Assembly: GCA_949825065.1 (NCBI GenBank)
Contig: OX463849.1
Coordinates: 38,593,852 to 38,657,851 of the forward strand
Direction: 5' to 3'
Source: Odontocerum albicorne
Taxonomy: Eukaryota > Arthropoda > Insecta > Trichoptera > Odontoceridae
Length of the DNA stretch: 64,000 nt
Below, piece after piece: positions 11,107 through 22,901 of the stretch. Position 1 is the first letter of the stretch; the number at the start of each line of letters is the position of its first letter. The notes below the pieces were generated by a model that saw only the letters and a program-made list of their open reading frames with translations, was not told where the DNA came from and did no database searches. The position numbers and the translations under genes were made by a program.

Positions 11107-11335
11107 TTAACGGGTTTAGCCTATGGTATTGGGAATACGTATTACGGGCTAGCCTATGGTACTGAGAATACGTATTATTTTACGGGCTAGCCTATAGTAT
11201 TGGGAATACGTATTATTTTACGGGCTAGCCCATGGTGGTAATACGTATTACAGGCTAGCCTATGGTGATGGGAATAAGTATTCTTTTATGCGCTAAGCCC
11301 ATGGTACCTACTGGGAATACGTATTCTTGATTTCG
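11107..11335. repeat. Irregular minisatellite with AATACGTATT palindrome, unit A
   Basis: Six imperfect units, 33-43 bp apart, of the form acgggctagcctatggta-tg-gaatacgtatta. Each centres on the palindrome aatacgtatt (changed to aataagtatt in the fifth). The same array with small differences is at 38437-38667 in B. Confidence 0.85.
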
Positions 11336-11764
11336 CAGCCGCAATGTTTCATAAATAATACAATAGAATTAATCTAAGTAATCTAAATTTGTTATTTTTT
11401 CTATATTTATGTTTGATGTTGAAACATTTTTTTGCAAACACTAATTACAATCGATGATTTTGTAAATATTTGATCTTCTGTAAAAAAAAAAAAAAACTAA
11501 AATATTATCAAAACAATTTTATGACTTGTTTTTTTTTTAGAAATTGCAAGTTTAAAAAATCTCAGACTAGTTTGTTATTTAACATTTTGCCATCTTTATA
11601 TTTCTCTGGCTTATGCCATTTACTAATCCACTGAGAACTGAGAGCATCCAGACTTTCGTTGCCTTAAAGATAGATTTTATTGTAAAAAAAGTGTAAATAT
11701 AAGTTTTAAGGTTTAAAATGATAGATGCAAGTTAATTAGGTTATAATTATTTATAAACTAAATA

Positions 11765-12240
11765 AATAAACAGACAAACAAGCACACAACGTTGAGTTCC
11801 TGCACAATCATACATCTCGCTTGCATATTATTCTTACTTCTCACTTTACCTTCTTTCAAAATCTGGTCCGTTTGATCTAGCTGTGTTCATCGGTCTACCT
11901 CTACCACGCACACCTTGCACTTCTAACTTTTATAGTCGTTTAGTTATTCTTTCGTCATTCTTTCATTTCTTAAATCTTTCTTAATTTTACTATCATATAA
12001 ACGTTGGCAAACTATTATATAAATGTTGAACAAAGACAATCTCTTATTAAGGATCGAAGATCCACAATATAAAATACCCGAATGTGTGGCGCTCGATTCT
12101 CTCTGCCTACCCTGTAAGGGACATGGCGTGATAGGATCGAAAAAAAGAACATGGCGTGATAGTAGGTAAAGCAGTCAACAAGTATTTAATAATTGTTTTC
12201 ACACTTCCTTACATGAGGTTTTAAGCTAGTAATTTATAAA
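11765..12240 (-). mobile_element. RTE-like retroelement 3' fragment, unit A
   Basis: Antisense relics such as tctcactttaccttctttcaaaatctgg match other copies at 52670-52700 and 3620. The terminal motif tctctgcctaccctgtaagggacatggcgtgatag (12099-12133) matches the family's 3' end at 48570. The coding frame is lost. It is shared with unit B (39115-39590). Confidence 0.6.
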
Positions 12241-12580
12241 ACAGAAAGGCATTGGTACTCAGAACAGCGCTATATAAATTCCAAAGGATTAAAAACATTT
12301 GTTAATAACACTCAAAGCGAAAATCCCCTGACTCCTGCGTAATAAGTTGCAATGGAAATAGTCTAAATTTTATACGTTAGATAAATTTCTACTTGAAGTT
12401 GATTCAAACGTTCGGTTTATCAATAAAAAAATTTATAGTGGGAAATGCATAAATCAATTCAACTGTTTCATTTATCAGAAATCGATCAGAAACCACAGAC
12501 ATAATTAACTATTGAAGACAGTAGAATAAGAAATGGACAAAGAACTAAAGAAGGCTGGGTTATTGGTTTGGTCTAGCACA

Positions 12581-12713
12581 GTTTATTCCACTTTATATAA
12601 CGATATAATCCTACCGGTTAGGTTTCCACCTCATCAAGAGATCTAGTGATCACCTGATGATCCGGTAGGGTTTATATACGAGTATATATACCGTTATATA
12701 AAGTGGAATAAAC
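12581..12713. mobile_element. Foldback MITE, unit A
   Basis: A 133-bp near-palindrome. It begins gtttattccactttatataacg and ends in the complementary string tatataaagtggaataaac. The inner part also pairs (cctaccggt / ccggtaggg). The superfamily cannot be told from its ends. Its B copy at 40740-40872 is almost identical. Confidence 0.8.
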
Positions 12714-13500
12714 AGTATTTGACTAAAACAATTACAATGTTAATGCTTTTTACTATAAATAATATAAAAAAACCTAATTAAGATATTTAGGGCTAACGAT
12801 GAAAAAAATTAGACTCGATATGTTTTGGCCACGTTGAAATAATAATTTATTTAAAAAAATAATATCTTATCGCTGATTGACTAAAACTGGACTTAAAACG
12901 TTTACATAAAAATATATATATAGATTATAGGTAATGTAAATTATCGATAAAGCTAGACAATTTGCTTAGGCACTTTACTTAGAATTAAAAACATAGTTTT
13001 TAAACATTACCTTGGATTGATAATCGCTGTCGTTCGACATTTTGAATATTTATTCAACACTACAATACGGGTAAAAAATATGTAGATTCTATCCCAAAAG
13101 AAACGGTTGAACTGAAAAAATATATGACTAAAATAAGATTATCAGGAATAGTTCCTAACAATCAGCTTATCTTGCTATGATTAATCCACACTGATTTAAA
13201 ATATGTCATCATTTACAGTTTCACAATAAAATGTCGGTTTGTTGGTTCGGTTTCTGCATCTGTTTCTCAACTTGTGGGTCAAAATAAAAATTACTTCCTG
13301 TTACAAAAGGAAAATAACACAAAATGATTTAACACTTCAAGTAAATGAGAAAAAAATCTATACAATATCGTTTTACAAAATCATTGTCAAGCTGTATAAA
13401 AATGGAGTTGTACAATATAAATACCAAATCAATTAATAAGAAACTAACACATTTTCTGAGAAAAAACAATACAGTGCAAGTTGTATTGTATTACACTTTT
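12714..13500. other. Shared duplicated sequence, nothing recognised
   Basis: AT-rich sequence matching B 40873-41812. B has a small tandem duplication of atgattctatcccaaaagaa (about 41280) and an extra 110 bp near 41440. Short open frames show no family resemblance. Confidence 0.5.
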
Positions 13501-13655
13501 GTTGTATACAGTACAACCTGGCAGGTTTATTGCAATGTAGCAATATCTTTTAACCAACAAGAAAGATGTTAAAGAGGTTTTAAGTGAAAATCAGACTGGA
13601 ATCGTTATAAAAAAATCAGGGTTCCAACAGGAATCGGACCCGCAAGCGAGCGTTT
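13501..13655 (-). mobile_element. SINE S1, unit A (truncated at tRNA head)
   Basis: Begins with the tail gtatacagtacaacctggcagg and ends in box B (cgggtccgattcctgttgg on the minus strand). The box A region is lost. It matches B 41813-41964. Confidence 0.75.
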
Positions 13656-14381
13656 TTTTCTTTACTTAGGTTCTAATTGAAACCTTAAGACTGCACTTTC
13701 AAAGATACTAATTATTAACAAATCCAATATAGTGCACATGCTTTATGTTTATTTTTTTAAATAATGAATTATCTAGTTAGAAGTACAAATAACGACATAG
13801 ATATATATTTTTTAATAATATGCGTCAAATCAGAATTAACAGTTTATTAGGTAACAAACGGGCATCCAGTAAAAAAAGACGAATGTTTTTAAGACTGAAA
13901 TTCAATCAAATTGACAGGTGTTTCTGTATTTCTCAACGAAAAAACAAAACTCCCTGGCAAATATTCCCTAGGGAGCTCTGTTTTCCGCATCTGCTATAAA
14001 ATGTAAAGGGATCACAGGTGCGCCATGAAATATTGATGCTTCTAATTCTGTAAAAAAATACGAGTGGATTGAACAAGAACAAAGGATGAAATCAGCGAGG
14101 ATTTGTAAGGGTGAAATATAAAAGATATTCAAATTCGAAATAAGTGCAAAGTAAAAATGACGTCTATAGAAATTTTGACAGGCGAGAAATAAACATTGAC
14201 TATTGATATGAAACAGGATTGATTTTGAAATCTAATTCGTAATTAAACATTTACAAACTAGATTCAATAAAATGTAACCATTATATAGTTACGTACATTT
14301 TTATGATTTTAAACGTTATTTTATCCCTAGTTTTAATTTTTTTTTCGTTCACTTTTCAATACCACACTACAAAGTGGAAAA
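13656..14381. other. Shared duplicated sequence, nothing recognised
   Basis: Matches B 41965-42708. It includes a short imperfect hairpin, ctccctgg-ccctagggag (13951-13976). No gene was seen. Confidence 0.5.
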
Positions 14382-14383
14382 TA

Positions 14384-15673
14384 TTAGGTGTACAAATAAG
14401 TTTCCGCCGTTTTTTTATAAAAAAAATGGGCATTTATTGTGAAAGAACGGAACCTCATGTTTTATTCGAAGTAGTACCCATCGCTTGCCACTACTTTTCC
14501 CCATCTTTCTGTCAGCATACGAATACCGCGTCAGTCATCATCATCATCTTTTGAGGCTATCCACGAATCGACTCAATTTTTGGTATCTTCATATGATGTG
14601 AAGTGCTGCTCAGACAGGCCATGCGTCATCGATCAAAACAAGTGGTAATCAGAAGGAGCAATGTCTGGTGAATACAGTGGGTGGGGTAAAACTTCTCAAT
14701 TGAGTGTTTCCAAATAGGTTTTGACCGGTGCCGCAACATGTGGACTAGCATTATCATGCAGGAGAATAATTTTGTCGTGTCTGGCGTAGTAGTGGGCGCG
14801 CTTTTCCTCGAGTGCTCGACTCAATCTCATCAATTATGTTCGGTAGACAGCCCCAGCAATGGTTTCATTCGGTTTGAGCAACTCATAATACACGACACCA
14901 AGCTGATCCCACCAAATACACAACAAGAGTTTTTTTCCATGAATATTTGGCTTAGCCGTAGATGTTGAAGCATGACCAGGGGATCCCCATGATTTCTTCC
15001 TTTTTGGATTATCATAATGGATGCATTTTTCATCACCAGTGACTATATGGTGCAGAAAACCCTTTCGTTTATGCCTGGCAAGCAGCATTTCACATGTGGA
15101 AAATTGGCATTCAAAGTTTCTCCGTGTCAGTTCATATGAATCCCAATTTCTTTGTTTTTGAATCATTCCCAATGATTTCAACCCATGTGAAATTGCTTGT
15201 TGAGTCACTCCTAATGTAAGTGCAAGTTCTTCTTGCGTTTGGCACGAATCTTGATCCAATAATACTTCCAATTCCGCGTCTTCGTACACTTTCGGCCTTC
15301 CGCTACGTTCTTTGTCTTCGATGTCAAATTCACCGTTCTTAAACTTTTGAAACCACTCACGACAACTTCTCTCACTTAAGGCAGCCTCACCATATGCTTC
15401 TACAAGCAATCGATGCGCCTCAGCTGCAGATTTCTTCAAATTGAAGAAGTAAATCAAAAGTTCCCGCAAATGACGCTTATTCGGCTCAAAACTTGACATT
15501 TTCGAACACAAAAAAATATGTTATACTGATAAAAATTCACTAATATTTCAAGGTCATGTTGTTGACAGATGTCCAACCTTACGATAATGACATTTTACAT
15601 CTGACAATTTTAACCATAACTTACTGGTGGCGCCAACTTTTGTCAAACGGCGGTGACTTATTTGTACACCCAA
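14384..15673 (-). mobile_element. Full-length mariner element, family 2
   Basis: A 1290-bp element with ends ttaggtgtacaaataagttt and, on the other strand, ttgggtgtacaaataagt, flanked by TA (14382-14383 and 15674-15675). The length is typical of mariner. Unit B lacks it: near 42707 the flanks run together as gtggaaaataagtc. It sits against the A-rich tail of a SINE (15680-15859). Confidence 0.92.
14462..15499 (-). pseudogene. Mariner transposase with five in-frame stops
   Basis: A frame of exactly 346 codons, the usual 345-residue mariner length, with no net frameshift. The N-terminus has helix-turn-helix segments (FNLKKSAAEAHRLLVEAYGE, TLGVTQQAISHGLKSLGM) and the linker. The first catalytic aspartate is in VTGDEKCIHYD; the second and third survive in HDNASPH and SPDIAPSDYHLF. 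It is open from 15499 (upstream ATG also at 15511) down to a TAA at 14834-14836. Further TGA codons are at 14696, 14633, 14573 and 14531 (lower coordinate of each). KWIHYD, as I recall it in relatives, is KCIHYD here. The gene cannot make a full transposase, though the element ends remain. Confidence 0.92.
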
Positions 15674-15679
15674 TAATTA

Positions 15680-15859
15680 TTTCTTTTTTTTTCCTTTTCT
15701 TAAAAAGGATAGATATGACCGAAGTCATAGGTATCCTTATACCCTCAAACACTAGTCGGAAGAAGTGCCTGTGTCGTTCGAGGGGAGTAGCACAGCGCGG
15801 GGTTCGAACCGACGATCTTCCGCACGGGAGTCTAGTGCGTTACCGCGCCGCCATGCACC
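15680..15859 (-). mobile_element. tRNA-derived SINE, family S2, unit A
   Basis: On the minus strand: a tRNA-like head ggcggcgcggtaacgcacta with box B gtcggttcgaaccccgcgc, a body, then an A-rich tail (plus-strand T-run, 15680-15704). The head is better preserved than in S1 but lacks a paired acceptor stem. It is shared with B 42709-42888. Confidence 0.75.
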
Positions 15860-15869
15860 TTGCAATGAA

Positions 15870-16688
15870 ATAAACGTTTTTTTAAAACTAATACATTGAT
15901 AATCCGTTTTGAGGCATAACAATGTATGAGAAAACGTCATTTTAAGATGTTTGAGAAAACATTAAGACGCTTTGTATGGGTTTGTATATAATGATTTTTT
16001 TACATCATGAAATACACAGTGGACTGACTTATTATTCTTGAACACACAGTATTGAGGTTTGCTTATTCGACATTTTAAATAAACCAAAAAAAATGTTGTG
16101 GCTTGGATCCTTTTTTCAAGTCCATATATTCGGACAAATTCTCCCCAACGTCTGAAAACTGGTTCATTTTTTATTATTATTGAGAACGTTTGCTCTTTTA
16201 TGACTTTTCTTTTAAAGGAATATTTCGAAATTGCAAAACCTCTTTTGTTGGACAAAAGCTATAAAAAAGAAGGAACTTAAGGGAGGAACAAGTCAAAATA
16301 TTCCCAGCTAGGTTAAATAATGAAGACCCGTACATAAACCAAGCTGAGCCTTGAGTTATGGTTGAAGTTGTGGTAGTACGGCTACTTAAAACTTTACCTA
16401 CATAAAGGTTAATGTTTTCTATACAAAAAATCAACTTACAAGTTTGAATATACTCGTATGTAATGTAGTTGCGATCTGAATCTGAATTATCCCTGATTTA
16501 GGATATTCGACATTTAGAGGATTGAAACTACTAACATAAGTTTATTTGTAGTGTTCACTATCAAATATAATAGAAAAATGGGTTTGAATTCAACCTGAAT
16601 TCCAATTCCCCTTATATGGGAATTTCTATATTAAGATGATCGAAACTAATCCCATCATTTTATATCTGGTTTTCGCTATCATATTATA
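15870..16688. other. Shared duplicated sequence, nothing recognised
   Basis: Matches B 42889-43691. Open frames on both strands (for example 15962-16255) are broken in the other unit, which argues against a gene. Confidence 0.5.
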
Positions 16689-17592
16689 CGAGGGTCATCC
16701 AGAAACTAAGGTTACAAGGGTGCCTGAGGCCGGGGGAAATTTTTTGTTTCAAAGTTGGTGCCCCTGGCGTATAAGGGGGATCCTAACGGTCAGTTTGTTT
16801 GTTCCCGCGTGTTTGTCGGCCATTTTGTTCAGTCACAGTAAATTCTTCTGATGGAGATGTCGTCGTGCGCTCCCGCCAACTCTCGTCCGTGCAAGACCCG
16901 CGCGGTCATCAGTTTTTTGACTTGGCAGAACAATACCGCCGCTAATATCCATCGGAAGCTCGTGGAAGTTTATGGTAGTGATATGATAAGTCGACAACAT
17001 GTCACGAAGTGGGTTAGGTTGTTCAGAGAAGGCCGTACTGATACGACGAGACAAGGCAGTGATTTCTGACGAATTTGTGCAAAAAATTGAAAAACAAGTG
17101 CGAAATGACCGCCGTGTGACGCTTGACGACCTTCACGAAGAATTTCCTGACATTTCTCAAAGTCTTCTTGGTAATATTGTGTCGGAAAAACTTGGTTACA
17201 AGAAGTTGTGTGCGAGGTGGGTGCCCAGAATGCTCACACCGGAGCACCGTCAAAATCGCGCGACCGCCGCGCGTGAATTTTTGGATCGTCTTGCACAGAA
17301 GAGAGAAGCTTTTCTGGACTCGATCGTGACGGGGGATGAGACGTGGGTGTGTTTTAAACGATCAAGAGGTCGAAGAAGCTGTGAAGAAGTGGCTGAAAGA
17401 GCTGGCGGCGGAGGTATATGACACTGGCATACAAAAGCTTGTGCCCCGACTACAGAAATATCTCGATTTCGACGGCAATTATGTTGAAAAATAGTTTAAT
17501 ATATTTGTGAAGTATTCTGTGAATTTCAATTAAATACAAGCATTTTTCGATCCTGCATAAATGTTGTAACCTTACTTTCTGGATGACCCTCG
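16689..17592 (+). mobile_element. Mariner deletion derivative, family 3
   Basis: 904 bp. Ends are cgagggtcatccagaaacta and, on the other strand, cgagggtcatccagaaagta, with TA at 16687-16688 and 17593-17594. Unit B carries a LINE insertion at essentially the same point instead (43692-44613). Confidence 0.92.
16851..17494 (+). pseudogene. Mariner transposase, frameshifted and centrally deleted
   Basis: Starts MEMSSCAPANSRPCKTR with a first helix-turn-helix (NIHRKLVEVYGSDMISRQHV). A frameshift near 17040 moves it to the frame that carries the second DNA-binding part, EKLGYKKLCARWVPRMLT, and the first catalytic motif, IVTGDETWVCF (about 17320-17355). A deletion then joins this to the C-terminal end in a third frame (VKKWLKELAAEVYDTGIQKL to GNYVEK, stop 17492-17494). 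The second and third catalytic aspartates are gone, so it is a non-autonomous copy. Confidence 0.88.
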
Positions 17593-17594
17593 TA

Positions 17595-18321
17595 TATGTA
17601 TAAAGGAAAACAGGTTCGAATTCAGTCTGAATCATAATTCCCTTTGTATGCAATCTTCGATATTTAGATGATCGAAACTTATCACATAATTTTATTTCTT
17701 GTTTTCGCTATCATATAAAAAAATAAAAGACTTATTTAAAGCTAATAAATATTACTCGGGACGCATTAGATTGGTTTTAGGAACTTAAACTGAACTAAAT
17801 TATAATTTTGATATAAAATAGTAAAAATATGATTTTAGTAAAATTTTATCATTTGATAAAACTAAACCTCTGTTTTGGTAACTGACTGTGAGCAAAAAAA
17901 AGTAAAATTCAAATGTGAAACGATTCTAAGTCAAACGGAACACAAGCCTTTCATTTTGAAGTATGTTATTATTTAATAACAATTTATGGTATGGAAATAA
18001 AATCCTGACAGGTTCGTAATTTTTTCCCATTGTAGAGAATTTACTTTTTTCTTTGGAAAGACGGCGAGCCTTCTCGGCGAGAAAAAATACCTCCCCACGA
18101 CAACTTAAAAAAAACTCACCTATCGTATAAAATTACTTCTGTCTGATTCATTAGTAACACCATCAATTGCCAAGTTCATACATTTTTATCATACCGGAGT
18201 GTTTATTTCTTTCTCTCGAATGGCGGCGAGCCCTCTTGGCGGGAAAAACAACCTCTCTACGCAACTTAAAAAATCCTTACACATCGCATCAGAAAAATGA
18301 GAAGAAGACACTCTACAAAAT
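17595..18321. other. End of unit A, with paired GC-rich repeat
   Basis: No gene. At 18048-18110 and 18208-18275 two related stretches read ggcgagccttctcggcgag and ggcgagccctcttggcggg, each followed by aa-runs, cctc and acgcaacttaaaa. The second includes ggcgggaaa (18238-18246), which matches the E2F consensus TTTSSCGC on the other strand. Regulatory use is speculative. Confidence 0.5.
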
Positions 18322-19693
18322 GATGTAATTATTCAAATCATGATGGCATTTCAGTTAACATTTTGGATATTTGAAAATGTTAAGAGAAATGAATGGCATT
18401 TACAGCTTTAGAAATCCCTTTTTAGAAAGTCTTATCAAAATTTTGATTGAATATGAACACTAAACTCCACCTATAGCCAAATGTGAACTATCACATATAG
18501 GGAAGATCTACAAAGATTTCTTTGTATTTCATCTTCCCTTGGTAAGTTTTCTGTAATTTTCTTACTAAATATATTTTTCTAAACATTAACAGATGCGGGG
18601 AAGTTCCTAATCTAATGGTCGCAGTCACCGTCTTCCTATCCTTACAATCAACTTATTTTTAAAAATAACATTATTATTTTTGTCCCTTTAATCTGCAATT
18701 TACTTAAAAATTGTCATAAATTTATTTTCCATATTTTAATGTATCAAACTTGTTTCTCCATTGGCATTCTCAAAATTGACATGCTATTTCAATATTTGTT
18801 TAAATATGACATGAAAACTTCCCCTTTCGATATTTAAAAAAATTCACATGAAAACTTCACTATTTCGATATTTAAAAAAACCCTAATCATTTTTGACAAC
18901 TATGTTATATACCTTTTTTTTCATAAATTTATGAAATTTTCGTTTTTGAAGAAAAAAAATCACTATCCTCCATTTCACTTTCAATACCCCTTAAAAATTT
19001 AATTTAGAGGCTCATTGAATATTTAAGCACTTGCTATTTATGGTAAGGTACATATTGTCGGGAAGAGTTGAAATAAAAAAAAAAACAATTAATATTAAAT
19101 ATTATATTTATAAGACTGAATGCAGAAGAGGAATGTAAGGAAATCTGCAGAAATCATTACAATTTAGCAAATACGTTTAACAAAAATACTATGTTAAACA
19201 AACAACTTTACAACAATCTTACTCTAAGTGTATCTAAAAATTGGTTTTTGAAAAACTTTTGGTCTCGGAAAGTAGTTCACAGTAATTTTAGCACCAAAAT
19301 TTTATTTGTCTTTATATATTTTTTTGATAACCAACTTAAAGTAATAAATATATAAATTATTCTGAGGAAGAATAATAATAAAAAAATTATAACTTTATAC
19401 AAAATAATTACTGTTAATTTAGGCTTAACATCTAAATTATTGACATGGAATGCATTCTGTAATGCAATTGGCACAGAGTTCTGCTATAATATCTTTGCTT
19501 TGGAGTAATTATTACTACAAATATAATCAAATATGTTTGAAAAATTGACAAAAGTTAAAAAAAACAGCAATTGTTGCTCTCTATGAATAAACTAGTTTCA
19601 AAATATTTTGATGCCAATGACATAAAAATTGAACATCTGTTATACAATTTTTTTTTAAAGGTATGAATGTCGACAATTCAACGTTTTGGAAGT
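18322..19693. other. Start of unit B, downstream of the copy B gene
   Basis: AT-rich sequence including the probable 3' untranslated region of the minus-strand gene that ends at 19694. A minus-strand AATAAA (plus tttatt, 19301-19306) lies about 390 bp past the stop codon and could be its polyadenylation signal. No other gene was seen. Confidence 0.5.
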
Positions 19694-19864
19694 CTACATA
19701 TGTCTTGTGTTGCCAAAGTTGATTCCACTCTGGTTGGCTCCTTTGTTTGATCCGTATTGCAGGGAGATGACCCCTTGGCCAGCGCGCATTTGCTCTTCTG
19801 TGAAGTTTCTGACATTCTTATCAGCTTCCTTGGGGCCGATCGATGGTTTTCCAAAGTTGCCAGC
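19694..19864 (-). CDS. Chd64: Chd64/transgelin-like protein, copy B, terminal exon
   Basis: A 171-bp last coding exon of 56 codons plus TAG, after acceptor ttatttccattttcag. It begins in phase 0 with AGNFGKPSIGPKEADKNVR, passes FTEEQMRAGQGVISLQYG and ends SNKGANQSGINFGNTRHM. The end is the single calponin-like repeat, the actin-binding tail typical of Chd64 and transgelins. Residue conservation with the insect family is high, which supports a functional exon. The copy A equivalent is not in the window. The intron before it (19865-22491) is 2.6 kb and holds a mariner. Confidence 0.92.
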   Translation of the reverse strand, partial: AGNFGKPSIGPKEADKNVRNFTEEQMRAGQGVISLQYGSNKGANQSGINFGNTRHM

Positions 19865-19932
19865 CTGAAAATGGAAATAAATATGTGTCTCATTCAATTT
19901 ATTTTTATAAATATGTAAAAAAAATAGATATA

Positions 19933-20886
19933 CGAGGCATATCCAGAAACTAAGTGTACTTAATTTTTGTAGGTTACAATTTTTTTTATTTAAACAAAAA
20001 AATTACGTGGTTACCGTAGTACATATGTAAGCTATTTTTCGACATAGTCGCCATTCCTCTCAATGCAGGTGGTGAAGCGGGGTATCAACTTTTTGATGCC
20101 TTCCTCGAAGTAGTTTCCCGCCAACACCTCCGTCCACTTCTCCACCTCCTCCTTTACCTCCTCGTCGGTTGAAAATCTTTTTCCACCCATGTGCAGCTTC
20201 AGAGAGGTAAAGAGATAGTAATCTGAAGGTGCTAGTTCAGGGGAATGCGCGGGATGGTTCAGGACATCCCATTAAACGAGGCGAGCAGTTCCTTCATGGT
20301 GTTGGCCGTGTGTGGTCTTGCATTGTCGTGCAGCAGGCAGACTCCCTTTGTCAGCATGCCTCTCCTCTTGTTCTGAATCACCCTCCGCAATTTTTTTAGG
20401 GTCTCACAGTATCTTGCAGAGTTGATGGTCTCCTCTTGAGGCTTACTATATTTTCAATTAAAATGCCTTGACAGTCCCAAAACACGGATGCCATGATTTT
20501 CTTGGCTGAAATTGTGGTTTTGAACTTTTTGGCGGAGGGTGAAGAGGTGTGACGCCACTGTTGAGACTGCCTTTTGGTTTCAGGCGTGTAGTGTGCAACC
20601 CAAGTTTCATCTCCAGTAACGATGGAGCGGAGAAATTCATCTCCATGGAGTTTGCAGCGCCTCAAAAACTCTTGCTTTTTTACAAAATTTCGCACTTGGC
20701 GGGAGATTGGTTTGACATTTTTCACGCAACGTGTTGTCGCGTCGACACTTCTCAACGTACTGACCTCAAATTGGTCTCGTTGCGGAGGGGAAGGGTCAGG
20801 CTACACGGAAGTGTAGTCAACATGTCGAAAATAAAATCCATCCGGTCGTGAGAGCCTCAGTACACTTACTTTTTGGATACGCCTCG
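19933..20886 (-). mobile_element. Mariner deletion derivative, family 1
   Basis: 954 bp with ends cgaggcatatccagaaacta and, on the other strand, cgaggcgtatccaaaaagta, flanked by TA (19931-19932, 20887-20888). It lies in intron 3 of the copy B gene in the same orientation as the gene. Confidence 0.92.
20032..20718 (-). pseudogene. Mariner transposase remnant, DNA-binding part deleted
   Basis: From the ATG at 20716-20718 the frame reads only about ten residues of the N-terminus (SNQSPAKCE) before a deletion. This joins it to KKQEFLRRCKLHGDEFLRS and the first catalytic motif IVTGDETWVAHYTPETK. The middle (KIMASVFWDCQG) follows, then frameshifts. The second and third catalytic regions are recognisable down to a TAG at 20032. 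It keeps the catalytic part that the sibling at 36256 has lost and lacks the DNA-binding part that sibling keeps. Confidence 0.85.
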
Positions 20887-22491
20887 TACATCAAATTTAA
20901 GAGTCATAAAATACACTGTATCTAACAGCTTCTGAAACCGAACTTAAATAAATATAGAAACATGATTACTAAAGAAAATACTCAATAAATATAAAACCCA
21001 CTACAATTTTTGATTAGAAGATACGTACTCTTGTACGTATCTTATAATTATGAATATTTCGAACACTTATTAACATAGTGTCAATTTAAAGTATGTATTA
21101 TAAAAAATATGTATTTAATTTCAATGATCAATGAATACTCTTCTCACAGTCATTATAATGTTTTATAACACAGAAATATGTGAAGTAGATTTTATGAACA
21201 GATTACGGTAGAAATTAAATGTAAATTACATATATGTTCAGTTCCCCACTTTTTAAATCATCTTTTACACTTTCCACGCTTTCAGGCAATGGAAGAAGGT
21301 ACTAACTAATGTTATACTCGCATCAGAGTAGCAGAGTTTAAAACATTTGTAATGTTGCACCTTTTAACAGATTTTTTATCCTTTGTTCCCTATTTTATTA
21401 TGTGTCAAAATCTTACTTCATTCATAAGAATTATAATTATATACAGTAATGCTTTCATATTGCATTTCACATTAATTTGCCAAACAGTTGTCTGTTACAT
21501 TGGAAGAGATTTTTATTTAGTAATACTCATCTGAATGCAATTAAGTACACATTAATTTAGATAATTATTATGACTATATTTCATGAAAACTCTAAATGTC
21601 AGCCTACAAAACTTTCTTCACCTCTGCATATATAATTTTTCTATTTACTTAAGTTGTATATATTATAACCTGATGAACTAATTTTAACAAATCCATTCCT
21701 AAAGCATATAGTTGTAAGAAATATTGTACTAACAAGGTCGTGGAGGTCATCTTATTGAACAAGAAAAAAGAATCAAAGTTTAAAAGAAAAGTTAATATAT
21801 ATTAATGAAAGTCTCTCCCTTTTTCCCCACTCTGATAGCCACACAGCCTTGGTGTATCATTTGGTGTCATCACAATATTTATAATAAATTCCCTGCGATA
21901 TTTTTCTTTTCTAATCAATTTTGTATTTAGAAATAGTTTATTAGAAAGGGGAATAATTTCACGGGGTCCAATTCTTATTCTTGTTAGAGATCCTTTACTC
22001 AACTAACATATGATAATTGGTTATTTACTTTTATTCACATTCACTCCTGACCTAAAAGTGGCCTAGTACCCGATGGCCAAAATATTTATTTAGCAATTAG
22101 TGTGGTTTTTGTCTAGATACTGAGAGATAAAAATACTTTCTATTTGCTAAAAAAACATGATCAGCCAGACCATGTATAATAAATATTCTTGGTTATGCAC
22201 TAAAACACACCTTTTATTAAAAATAAATAAATGAAAGAACAATGTAATAAACAGAGAACACTAATTTATATATTCAAAATCAGATGCAGTTCTATGAATA
22301 AATACATTTATCAAATAGTGATGGGTCCAGGGCTGTACTGGCTCATACAAGTTACTGTAGCTCACCACGTTTTATAACGACATCGGCAGTGATAATTCAA
22401 TTAAAAAAAATTGTGAGTAAAAATAAATATATTTATGATGAGGAATAAGAATTAGGTGCCTGGAACACAAAACACATATCAATGCAATTAC
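20887..22491. other. Intron 3 of copy B gene, no gene seen
   Basis: AT-rich sequence. Positions 21092-22491 match unit A 484-1914; 20887-21091 has no partner in the window. Confidence 0.65.
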
Positions 22492-22696
22492 CTTCCTTCC
22501 TAAGGACTGGAGGCATATAACCACAGAGTTAAGGTTCTGTCTCTCCCACAGGTCCACAGTTTGGAAGGTCTCTTGGGGAGGTACACCAAGTACTTTGGCT
22601 ACATCCAAGAATGCATTGATATTCTCCATGCACTTGAAAGCCATTTTTGATTCATTTATTTTTTTGACGGATCCTGTCTTTATATTGTTGACCAAT
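22492..22696 (-). CDS. Chd64: Chd64/transgelin-like protein, copy B, second half of calponin-homology domain
   Basis: A 205-bp exon with acceptor tttctttttgcag and donor GTAATT. Encodes LVNNIKTGSVKKI, ESKMAFKCMENINAFLDVAK, VPPQETFQTVDLWERQNL and SVVICLQSLGRK. The sequence fits insect Chd64 well (MAFKCMENI, WERQNLNSVVICLQSLGRK as I recall the family), so B looks like the conserved paralogue. It joins in phase 2 to 22902-23038 and in phase 0 to 19694-19864. Confidence 0.92.
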
Positions 22697-22901
22697 CTGC
22701 AAAAAGAAAAATGGAATATTATTATACAGAAGTCTTATTAATTAGGATAAAGAAGTGTGAGTCGTGCGGGCTTAGAGATGTCCAAATGGCAGAACATTGA
22801 TAGCAAAGAAGAGATGACAGAACTACATCTCATTTCTACAGATAAAAACTCCAAGAGACTATGAAACTCGACAGTATATTAATATTATCTAAAAAACTCA
22901 C

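Larger units (their letters stand above)
1..18321. repeat. Tandem segmental duplication, unit A (left end outside window)
   Basis: From 484 to about 18321 this stretch is closely similar by eye, in the same order and orientation, to 21092-45353. Homology stops at the shared string gagaagaagacact (A about 18304-18321, B about 45337-45353), after which the two sequences differ. The segment after the A breakpoint is the start of unit B, so the copies lie head to tail. Unit A lacks the B segments 25123-28413 and 28627-33106 and carries its own hAT and mariner insertions. The interval left of the window should match B 18322-21091, including the last exon of the host gene. Confidence 0.85.

Noticed and set aside
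2452..19693. First coding exon of the copy A gene
   Set aside because: Searched by eye on the minus strand for a short start exon of the Chd64 type and found none. It was not invented.
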